From positions 1,205,239 through 1,269,238 of the forward strand of contig SSNP01000131.1 of assembly GCA_006937955.1 (NCBI GenBank): a DNA stretch of 64,000 nt, written 5' to 3'. This document shows positions 12,001 through 24,000 of this stretch, in pieces. The stretch is from Pachypanchax playfairii. Lineage: Eukaryota; Chordata; Actinopteri; Cyprinodontiformes; Aplocheilidae. The position numbers were made by a program, and so were the translations under genes. The notes beneath the pieces are model-generated. The model worked only from the letters and a program-made list of their open reading frames with translations, searched no databases and was not told the origin of the DNA. Position 1 is the first letter of the stretch. Every line of letters begins with the position of its first letter.

Positions 12001-15000
12001 AAACTGATACACAGAGACAGAGAGAGACGCAGCATCAGCTGATCAGCTGGAACTTCGGCGCTCTGGCTGAGAAACATATCAGTCAAACAAAAGAAGTCAA
12101 CGGGATTCTTCATTTATTTGACAATGAACCGCCTCTGATTAACCTAAAAATTCACACAGCTCAGCCAAACCAATGTTAAGTACGCAAACGCGTGTTGCAA
12201 CTTTTCATCTGGTGCGCATTTTATATTTTTGACAGTGTGCGCGAACCTGCGGACCACTTATGTGCACACCTGGTTATTATGTAGATCCTCTAGCTGTCGG
12301 GACATTTTGTCTGGGAATTTACGTCACAGAGGTCCAGTATCTCCAAAATTCTCGCTGCTTTGGAAGACCTGAAGAGAAGACAGTCATGCTGGTGGGTGCA
12401 GGATTGGATCCAGAGGCAGAACCTCCACAGCCAGAACCGGATTCAGATCCATGAGTTTGACCATCAGTTTGGACTGACAACTTTGCTGAGCTGTTGCACC
12501 GGGTCGCCTCACACATCATTAAAAAGTGCAATTTTCTAGAAACAACCGCGTTTCATTGTGGTCTATTCATGCTACAATTTTAAGAGGTAAATAATAAAGT
12601 AAATAAAAGTAATAATCCCAGATCGTTGTGCGCTGTGTGCAGGTTGTTTAGAAGGCATTAACACAGTGTTCCTAAACAGAACGTTTAAGTCGCACTATTG
12701 AGGAAAATCAAGACCATCAACCTGGTCTGGTCATCCACCCTGAACTTCTGAAAGGCCCACGAGAACTAGATTGATATAATGCTGCCATAAGGAGGCAATA
12801 AAAAATGGTCCAAAAATCATTAGCAGCATGTTTGCAGCCTTTTGTATGGATCACTGTGACCAAGGCTCTAGATATATTGCATGTTCTGTTATACTTTATA
12901 TGTGACTGATAGCATCATAATTTTTAAGATATTTTCCATCCAGCTAACCTTGTGTTGCAAGATGGATTCTTGCAAGATTTGGAGTTTTCCAAACCCATGA
13001 AAATCCATCTTGTACTGCTCCTGTTAAAACAGTCTGTCTAGGTGAAACAAATTTCAGACCAATCATGTGTTAGCATTGTGCTTTGGGGCGGGTGTTCAGG
13101 TATGATTGGCAGCAAGTGCCAGGCAGGCAAAGCAAAACAAACATAGCTGTACAGGTGGATGTACGCATACAAGCAGCTATGGAATCTGTTTTAGGAAATC
13201 TAGAGACGATTTTTTTCATTAAAAATTAAGCAAAGGTAAGAACTTTGTGCATTTCTTGATGGTAAAGATGTGTTTTGCTTTCCTTAGTGGCAACAATGTG
13301 TGTGTTTTACTCCCGAATGGATTTGCAAGGGCTTGATTTACTGTGATTGGGTAAAGACAAATCATCAAAGGCAGACACTTGCTGGCTCATCCTCCAATCA
13401 GCTTAAAGTAATATACCTGATGTCCCTCCCTTTTATAGACGGTTTCAAATGGAGCGGTTCCAGATGTATGTGACAAGAGGTGTGGGGACACACACCAGGT
13501 TACCATCCAGCCATCTATTTTCTAAACCCGCTTGTTGCTAAACTACTAGCCCCTCACTACATTTAACCACATTCTAAACCTGAAAGAAATGTTGAAGTAA
13601 AGTGTTTTCTAATCAAAAACAGGCTTATTTTTAAGTCTTTGAAGGGTTCCCATAATAATNTTGCAAGATGGATTCTTGCAAGATTTGGAGTTTTCCAAAC
13701 CCATGAAAATCCATCTTGTACTGCTCCTGTTAAAACAGTCTGTCTAGGTGAAACAAATTTCAGACCAATCATGTGTTAGCATTGTGCTTTGGGGCGGGTG
13801 TTCAGGTATGATTGGCAGCAAGTGCCAGGCAGGCAAAGCAAAACAAACATAGCTGTACAGGTGGATGTACGCATACAAGCAGCTATGGAATCTGTTTTAG
13901 GAAATCTAGAGACGATTTTTTTCATTAAAAATTAAGCAAAGGTAAGAACTTTGTGCATTTCTTGATGGTAAAGATGTGTTTTGCTTTTCTTAGTGGCAAC
14001 AATGTGTGTGTTTTACTCCCGAATGGATTTGCAAGGGCTTGATTTACTGTGATTGGGTAAAGACAAATCATCAAAGGCAGACACTTGCTGGCTCATCCTC
14101 CAATCAGCTTAAAGTAATATACCTGATGGCCCTCCCTTTTATAGCGGTTCCAGATGTATGTGACAAGAGGTGTGGGGACACACACCAGGTTACCATCCAG
14201 CCATCTATTTTCTAAACCCGCTTGTTGCTAAACTACTAGCCCCTCACTACATTTAACCACATTCTAAACCTGAAAGAAATGTTGAAGTAAAGTGTTTTCT
14301 AATCAAAAACAGGCTTATTTTTAAGTCTTTGAAGGGTTCCCATAATAATTCCATTCACAATTCACATTATTCTGTCACCAAAGTTTTCAAGATTATAATA
14401 CTATAATTTATAACAAACACTGTTTGTTTATGTGACAAATAAATCATATATATGACCAAGTGAGTCTGTTGTGTTCACGTCTTGGACTAAAGCACGCTGT
14501 AAATGTTTCTTTGGAGTAGAAAGTGTGAGAGACGGGAGGAATGGAAGGATAATAATAGCTCTGGTAAAAGTAAGAAGAAAAATAAAACAATTCAGGGAAA
14601 TATGGTAAGAATGAGAGATTAAAAACACTGACTGGAGGGAACTGGAAAGGAAAGAAGGATTCTCTGAAAAGAAAAGAGGGGGGCAGAAGGCCGAGTGTGT
14701 GTGTGTGTGTGTGTGTGTGTTCACGTGCGTGAGAGAGAGAGAGGGAGAGTGAATAAGGTCTCAGTATATCTATGGACAGGAAGCGTTGAGGCGTGGTTGG
14801 CTCACGCTCCCCTCTCATCAACCCCCCACTACCACCACTACATCACCGCCCTGCTGCTGGGAAAGGCCTGACCACAACACACAAACATACACACGCACAC
14901 ACACACACAGACAAACAGACACAGTGCATTTACGCATGCTTGCTCAGCCCAAAATACACTCAGATGTGCACTGAAACACTGGATGGTAACATGCTGCTGA

Positions 15001-18000
15001 CTGTGACTTTGTTACAGCAGATAGATTCTGAAGCAGGTACCAGACAGGAGAAACCAGCAGTTCTCAGTGACTGACTGAATTAAAACACACCTTGAGGCAT
15101 GCTGATCTTTTCACCATTCTTGCTCTTCAGCTTGTGCTTCTTGAAGGTGCCCTTCCTCTTCTTAACGTTGGGTTTCTCCTGGTTCTGGTTCAGGTGCAGG
15201 ATGAGGAGGCTGAGCTCACGTTCAAACACATCCTGCTCCCACTGGGCCAGCTGCTGCTCACGCTGCCGCAGGAACTCTTCGTGGGACTTCTGCTCCAGAG
15301 CCGCTCGCTTCAGCTCCTCCTCGCGACATCGCAGCTCCTGATGGACGAGGAACAGCAGGTGCATGAAACATTCACTGAAACGTGCGTGAAATTACCAAAA
15401 CTTCTGACCAAATTACAAAAGATTCTGCAACACTTGTGTTTTCATATGCAACATATAACATGACTATCCTATAGTTTCCTTTAGAATCCTTTTAATTAGC
15501 TTATTTACAGTAAGAAGTGATCGTGAAACTTCTACTGAGAAGAACATCCAACAAGCTTTTAAAACTGAAGTTGTCTTTTCTGTAGAAACCCACAGAAGAC
15601 TCATACTGAAGGGATCATTTAAAGCTTCATGTGATGCTATCCGTGCACATGCGGTCTGACACCAAGAGGTGTGAAACATATAAATATCACAATGCAAGAA
15701 GCTGCAATAAAACAAGAGGAATGTATGGGGTAAGATTACTGTCAAAAAGAAATGTATATTCAATAGCTACGTTTACATGCGCCAAATTTCCCCAATCTGA
15801 TTAAAATCTTGGTCAATCGGAATTCCCAAATCCCTGTTTACATGGACACTAACTGAAATGATCTGATCATGCCATGAGTACACATGCACCAAGCACTCGA
15901 TCAGGTTAAATGAGTTGAGCATGCGCACAGCGAGTTGTCTTTCCGGGGGAAGAAAAAAAAGTAAACAAACTCCGTCCTTTCTGCACGTCTTTCCCGTCCC
16001 ATCGTGTGCTCGATCTGACTCACGTTATCCCCAATATGGACCTTCTGCAGGTGATTACCTTTATGTTTGGGTTTTTACTGGTCGCATTAACCAAGCTAGA
16101 GGCTGAATACATATTGCTACTGCTCCTCCGCCACAGGAAAGGAGAGCAGGATGACAGGATGACTGCACCAGCCGACCACATCTGTTTACTTCCCGCTATG
16201 TTTTCTACTTGAGTCTGCGAAAGCAGAAATACGTCACGCTGAAGTTGTACGCATGCGCAGTGGGCTCTTTTCACCCTTTCTTTCCGAATGGGTGTATACA
16301 TGCACGTCTATCCGAATGAAGATCGGACAAAACCACCCCTCTCGATCGGAAGTAAATTTCTTTCGGATCAGGCTGCATCGGATCAAAACATTCTGATTGA
16401 CATGTTTACATGACGTCTTTTTTATCCGATTGGGCGTTTATTCCGATTAAATGTGCCCATGTAAACGTAGCTATTGACTATTTGTGCTTTACTGGCAATT
16501 TATAAACTCTTGTTTCTGTCAAATTATATAAAACATGTTGTGTTTGTTATTACTAGAGCACAGATACATCGATGCCACCAGTCTTTTGTACTTAGGAGTC
16601 GCTGAACTTCTAAAAAACAACTGAACGAAATCAGCTGATGTTTAACAGTTTGTATATATTGTTATTAAATACTATTTGTTTGCTTCTACAACAACATTAA
16701 TCATTAATCCATCCTTGGTTGTAGGGATGGGCAATATGGCCTTTTTTTTTAATTTAATTTACAATTTTTTTTCTCCCAGTGGGGAGTCATGAAGTTGTTA
16801 CTTGTGTGTAAAAACGAACATGACGAGAACGGATTTCCGTGCTATGAGCACGCAAACAGTCCGAAGGCACACAAACCGGTGGATGGGCAATACGTTATGA
16901 AATAAAACATTATGTAATTAAATAAGCGGATCAGAACGGCAGGCACTGAAGAAAGAGTGACACCGGGACTTATGCTAATGCGGTTAGTGAAGATAGTGGA
17001 GCTAACGTGGCAACATTCTCAACACAACATCCACCAAGCCAATTAAAAAGCTTACCTCGAAGAAAATATACGCATTGAGGGCTTTTAAAAGTCCTCATCT
17101 TATCCACTGTTGTGTAGACTACAGGACTGTTAAGATATTCACACACATTGCGGTCGGTCGTCATGGAAACGCGTCCCCTCTTAAAATGGCGGCTGCGGGT
17201 TGTGAGGGAAAGTGTCCCGGATACTGACGTCACACGAAAAGGTTGATATACAGGGGTGCACATAATATTTTTGGCCTGGTTCTCAGAAGAGAACCTAGGG
17301 TTGTTGCTTGGTCCTCACATTTTTAAATGTGTCTCGCTGTGTCTCTTCCGAGCTCCTCTGCTTTGTTTTTGGTTTCATCAAGCTTCAAATTCAGTCTGTT
17401 TACTTTACCTGGCTCTATATTTGTTTCAATAAAAATCCTTTAATTGTTGAAAAAAATCAAGAGAAACCAGTAAAATATAAAAATACTGGTAAAAAAAAAC
17501 CTTCAGAGTTCAGATTGGATTGTTTACAGGTTTGATTGTTCACTTTAATCTACATTTAACAGTTTGGTGTTGAAATTTATTAGTCAGCTGTTGGGGCTTC
17601 TGTCATTTACTGTAGCTGTTTTTTGTTTTGAAATGATGAGGATGTTTGTAATGTGATGCAGTCAGATAAAAAGATACACTGGACAGTTATGGGGCATTGA
17701 CTGCATATTCCATAGTGCTTTGTGCGCATTCAAAATGGCGCGGATCACAGACAAATACGCTGATACTGTTGATTAAAACAGGTGGTTTTCTGTATTTTAT
17801 AGCACAAAAAGGTAGTTATACACGTCTTTACCACGATGGTCTATTTGTCTTATTCAGTGAATTTTTTCAGTTTTGACGCGATGCAGAATCCTGCAGTCAG
17901 CTGCACTGATCTGACTGACTGAAAATCCGTCACACTGGCAAACTGATACACAGAGACAGAGAGAGACGCAGCATCAGCTGATCAGCTGGAACTTCGGTGC

Positions 18001-21000
18001 TCTGGCTGAGAAACATATCAGTCAAACAAAAGAAGTCAACGGGATTCTTCATTTATTTGACAATGAACCGCCTCTGATTAACCTAAAAATTCACGCAGCT
18101 CAGCCAAACCAATGTTAAGTACGCAAACGCGTGTTGCAACTTTTCATCTGGTGCGCATTTTATATTTTGACAGTGTGTGCGGACCTGCGGACCACTTATG
18201 TGCACCCCTGTTTATATAGATGCGTTAAATCTAATGAGAATATATATACATATATGTCCGAGTGCTGATCGGGAGGTAGCGTCCGATTCCGATCGAGTCT
18301 GAAACTACGTGATCGGATCTGGACATCCCTGATTAGTAACAATATCAGACACGCTGCAGTGATGTGGAGCAGAAACATGGTCAGCTCTGGATTTCTAAGC
18401 CAAGAAAAGGCGGACTGGACAGATCACGAACACTGCTCAGCTACTTGCTGTTGTGAAAATGAACTTCAAAGGCAAACCAGAAGGATTTCTGTGATCAATA
18501 AAGCAACATGTTAATTAAAAATAGCCGTCTCTTACTTTCTCTTTGGCCCGGAGTTCATCAAACATGTCCTGAATCTCCAGCTTCCAGTCCTCCTGCAGGG
18601 AGTGAAAGGACTCCTGCGGCATCTCGTCCTTCACCTGTTGCTCCAACGTGGTCAGCTGATCCAGGATCGAGTCAAAGTTGGGTCTACGATGAGGATCCTG
18701 ATCCCAGCACTCTGTCACATTTACAGCAGACGTGGTCAAACATGGTGGCGAGATAAAGATGAAGAAAAAACAGTTCATTTCTTTACAGTGGTAAAAAAAA
18801 AAAAAAATCATTGGAGAGTTTCAGTTGCTCCTGGTGCAGTTTCACTTCTTTTGAGCCTGAAAGAAGGAAGTTGTTCACTTCATGCTCACTGATTTAAAAG
18901 CTCTCAGCTCCCATTTCAAGACTTCAAATCAGGCCAAATTACTCACTCACATGAATCTTTCTGCTCCCAGTGATTTTTATTTACACACCTTTTAGGCATT
19001 TTGTGCCAGCAGACTCTGAGTCAGGCTGATCCCCTACTGGAAGTGTTCAGCTTAATTAACTTGCTGTGGGGAGTTTTGCGTGATTTGTTGCAAAACTTTA
19101 GTTTTAATAAGCAGATCAGGAACCAGAGCATTAATTAATGAATCCTTTGAGGTGGCCACAGGGGGTTTGGAGCACGTCTTTCTTTCTTTCTTTCTTTTAA
19201 ATGCAACCAAAGAATTCTAAATGAGATTGAAGGAAAGGAGTGTGAACTGCTCCAAAAAAACAAACTGTCACTCTCATTCCACCTGAATATAAAAGCTCAA
19301 ATTTAACCCCGTGTCAAAGTCCCACCTGACATGAGCTGAGCAAACGGTTCTGGACACGTGGACGGGATGGGCAGGGTCAGCTTGTTGACAGCGACTCCAT
19401 AAGCGACCGCCAGACCATCGATCCCTCTGTAGGGAGCCTCCCCTGTTAGCAGCTCCCACAGCAGAACTCCATAGCTGCGAACGGAAAAACACAGACATGA
19501 AGGCGTGAGACGGGAACCTCAGACCGAAACCAGACTGAAACACATGGTTCCACAGAATGTCTGAAACTTTTCTGATGATAACTGAGACATCTTCAGAATA
19601 CAGAGCAAATGTTTACATGAAATCCCAGTGACAACAGTTGAATGTATTCATTAAGCTGTTTTTATCAGCTGTCACCAGGTGACCTGAAGACCACCAGCAA
19701 ATATTTGTCAAAAAGATATTGATTATTGATATTTCTTTTTGTTGATATGCCTTTAAAATAACTGAGTGACTGTCTAATCTCTCCAGCTGTACAAAAAAAC
19801 CGGAATATTTTTATTTCTATGTGAGCTATCTGCAAAATATACAGTGGGGCAAAAAATCCAGAAAATCACATTGTCTGATTTTTAAAGAATTTATTTGCAA
19901 ATTATGGTGGAAAATAAGTATTTGGTCACCTACAAACAAGTAAGATTTCTGGCTTTCACAGACCTGTAACTTCTTTAAGAGGCTCCTCGGTCCTCCACTC
20001 GTTACCTGTATTAATGGCACCTGTGTGAACTCGTTATCAGTATAAAAGACACCTGTCCACAACCTCAAACAGTCACGCTCCAAACTCCACTATGGCCAAG
20101 ACCAAAGAGCTGTCAAAGGACACCAGAAACAAAATTGTAGACCTTCACCAGGCTGGGAAGACTGAATCTGCAATAGGTAAGCAGCTTGGTGTGAAGAAAT
20201 CAACTGTGGGAGCAATTATTAGAAAATGGAAGACATACAAGACCACTGATAATCTCCCTCGATCTGGGGCTCCACGCAAGATCTCACCCCGTGGGGTCAA
20301 AATGATCACAAGAACGGTGAGCAAAAATCCCAGAACCACACGGAGGGACCTAGTGAATGACCTGCAGAGAGCTGGGACCAAAGTAACAAAGGCTACCATC
20401 AGTAACACACTACGCCGCCAGGGACTCAAATCCTGCAGTGCCAGACGTGTCCCCCTGCTGAAGCCAGGACACGTCCAGGCCCGTCTGCGGTTTGCTAGAG
20501 AGCATTTGGATGATCCAGAAGAGGATTGGGAGAACATCATATGGTCAGATGAAACCAAAATAGAACTTTTTGGTAGAAACTCAACTTGTCGTGTTTGGAG
20601 GGGAAAGAATGCTGAGTTGGATCCAAAGAACACCATACCTACTGTAAAGCATGGGGGTGGAAACATCATGCTTTGGGGCTGTTTTTCTGCAAGGGGACCA
20701 GGACGACTGATCCGTGTAAAGGAAAGAATGAATGGGGCCATGTATCGTAAGATTTTGAGTGAAAACCTCCTTCCATCAGCAAGGGCATTGAAAATGAGAC
20801 GTGGCTGGGTCTTTCAGCATGACAATGATCCCAAACACACCGCCCGGGCAACGAAGGAGTGGCTTCGTAAGAAGCATTTCAAGGTCCTGGAGTGGCCTAG
20901 CCAGTCTCCAGATCTCAAACCCATAGAAAATCTCTGGAGGGAGTTGAAAGTCCGTGTTGCCCAGCGTCAGCCCCAAAACATCACTGCTCTAGAGGAGATC

Positions 21001-24000
21001 TGCATGGAGGAATGGGCCAAAATACCAGCAGCAGTGTGTGAAAACCTTGTGAAGACTTACAGAAAACGTTTGACCTCTGTCATTGCCAACAAAGGCTATA
21101 TAACAAAGTATTGAGATTAACTTTTGTTATTGACCAAATACTTATTTTCCACCATAATTTGCAAATAAATTCTTTAAAAATCAGACAATGTGATTTTCTG
21201 GATTTTTTTTCCTCATTTTGTCTCTCATAGTTGAGGTATACCTATGATGAAAATTACAGGCCTCTCTGATCTTTTTAATTGGGAGAACTTACACAATTGG
21301 TGGCTGACTAAATACTTTTTTGCCCCACTGTATTTCTAGAGAAATCTAAGGTTTTAAGTGTTCAATTCTTCCCTTGACAAAAACTTCCAAAAGCAAATCC
21401 TGCACTACACCTCTGGCATAAAAGGAAATCACATAATTCAACAAAAAACCCGAAAGTTGAAGATGCTTTATTTTTTTAGTGTTTGATGCTTTGCTTCCAC
21501 AAGATCGACTGAAAGAAGATGTGAAATAAAAGACAGGCTGAAGGGGGGGGGGGGGGTGTTCACTCAGAGGTAACGGACGCCTCAATATATAGAAGAAAGT
21601 AATACAAAAAAAGACAAACAATTTTAAAATAATCAAAGTGCAGCAAAACATAGAAAGCAGATCTCTAAAGTTTTTAAGTTTTTCAAAAGTAGAAAATATG
21701 TTAACACAAAAAACTTGATTTTCATCAAAGTGGGTCTTTAATTTTTTTGCTCCTTTCAGTTATGATCTTTCCATTTCTTTATAATCGTTTTACCAGTATT
21801 TTATTTCCATTTTTTTTTTTTGTTTCATTAGTTTTTAATGGGCAATAAAATCCCTGAACTGTACCAGTAACCAGGCAGGTAATCAGGTTCACGCCTGTTT
21901 AACCTGTGCAACAAGACGCACCACGTCACTTTTACAACTAGATGCTCGATTGTGCTGCAGCTGTTAATAAATAAAAACTGAAAGACCTGGTTGTGTTCAT
22001 GTTTGTTGATTAGATCGGTACAGATGCATAAAGACAGCTTCCACTATAATAGCTGCCTTCATTCTGAGCACACAGCGACACCAGGATACAAAATGATGCA
22101 ATAGAATATTGTGTTTAATGGAACTGGTGCTGACAAAGCACTTAGAACGCATGCATGGTCAACACAAAGACACACAAGACCTTTCAGCATGCACAATGGC
22201 TGCAGCCCTGTGTCCTCAGAAGACGGAGTGTGGCGTGGGACTTGGATCTCCCACACTGTCAATTAGTCCTCGCCCGGACCTGACTGACAGCACTGCGGAG
22301 GCTCACTTAGTGAAGAGTGCAGACTAGCTTTTCTTTTTTTATTTTAGGCCTTTAATTACAACTTCCACACACTGTGACTGCAGAAACGTTGCTTGTCTGC
22401 TCACCCCGAGGTGATCATTGTCTCCGCTTGGCAGCTTCGAAGACGAGCGGCAGTAAAGGGCTGAGAAAGAATACAAAAACAAACGTCGGCCTTCATTTTC
22501 TGAGAAAAGCCGTTCGCACTACTGCAGTGAAAGCTGCAAACGTGCTTGACTGGGTTTAATCAGAAAAGGGAAAAACCCAAAGAGATGGCCCAGTAAAGGA
22601 TTAAAAACACTAATGAATGTAAAACTCATACGTAGCTGCACTCAACTTAAATCAAGTCAAAAACAAATAAAAACAACTGAAATAAAATGTAGGAAAGTAA
22701 TTGTAACGACTACAAGAGAGGAGACTGTGAACAACTTTGACTTGAAAAACTTTAGGAGTCTCACTTAACAAATCCTGCTTATTCAAGTCATCAGTCCAAA
22801 ACCACAAGTCAGAATCAGGAGATCTTTCTGCAGATGTGGCTGACACGCACACGCACACAGAGCTATTCCCAGATAAAGAGCTGTCGTCAGGTCTGTTGTG
22901 AGGCCTCCTTCTCTGTCTTTACTGGAGACAATGGGACAGTGTGCACAACACATGGCTCACAACAGAGCACAGAGCAGCTCTTTGAAGCGACGCCGTCACA
23001 TGGTCGCAGCGGCCTTGCCGCAGTCCGTTACCCTGCCTGTCCATCGCTTCATCAGCAAGACTCCCACCCCGCTCCCCAGCTCTATCACAACAAAAATCAC
23101 ACGGGGCCAGAATACTAAAGGGAAGAAATCAAACTTCTTTTTTCCAGCTGTGAGTGTGTCCACAGCTGTCTTCTTCTCCTCCATCCTCCCAGTTTAATAG
23201 TGAGAACATCGAGGCAGGAGTTTGCTTTTCATTTATTATTACAGATATCGCTGTCAGTTGTACAATCATGTATCTTAGACGCAATCTGAAACAGTCTATC
23301 ATGATATGGAGCGTGTACATTCATACATGGAGATTACACAGAGTAACCAAACAGTGTTAACTGGCCTTTATGTAGATCATATACTGTATAAACTGTAAAT
23401 TCAGCTACATGACAGTTCAGTCTGACACTACTTGACACCAACAGTTTGTGAACATCAATTTATTTCAATGTTTTTAGTTTCACTGTTGTTTTTTTGTACT
23501 TTTAAATAGCATCTCATTTATATTTGATTTTTCTTTGTTAATAAAATCTAATTTGTCTCACAGACAGACTCAACTGCTGCTTAACCAGCAGGTGATGATT
23601 TTAGTCAGCTGATGAAAATCCGAGCATGTAAACTCTGAGCGTCAGCTGCTTCTCAGTGCAGTTCTCTGCTGTATGTTCAGCTGCATGTTCAGCTGCATGT
23701 GCTGCCGCCACAGGCAGCAGTACCCGGTAACTCCTCACACCAAAGGACAGCTTTATCCAACAGAATGTAGCTGCACTTTGTCCAAAATCCCCTCAAGTTT
23801 GCTTTAAGTCTCAAAGGAGAAGTTGCCACTTGGCTGCCATCAATAAAAAGCTGTGGATAAATTTAGCTCGGAGGAGGAATTTAACAACATTTACACATTT
23901 TTCAAATACAAGAGTTTCCCAAAGAGTTTTACGGACTTAAGTCGAGCCATAAAAGTAAACAGGAAATAACCCAAACTAGGATAAACAGACAGAAAATACA

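Noticed and set aside
14786..15074. Short proline/threonine/histidine frames
   Set aside because: Derived from CA/CT-rich microsatellite DNA next to map3k11 exon 5.
15092..15463. 123-residue plus-strand frame
   Set aside because: Antisense shadow of map3k11 exon 5.
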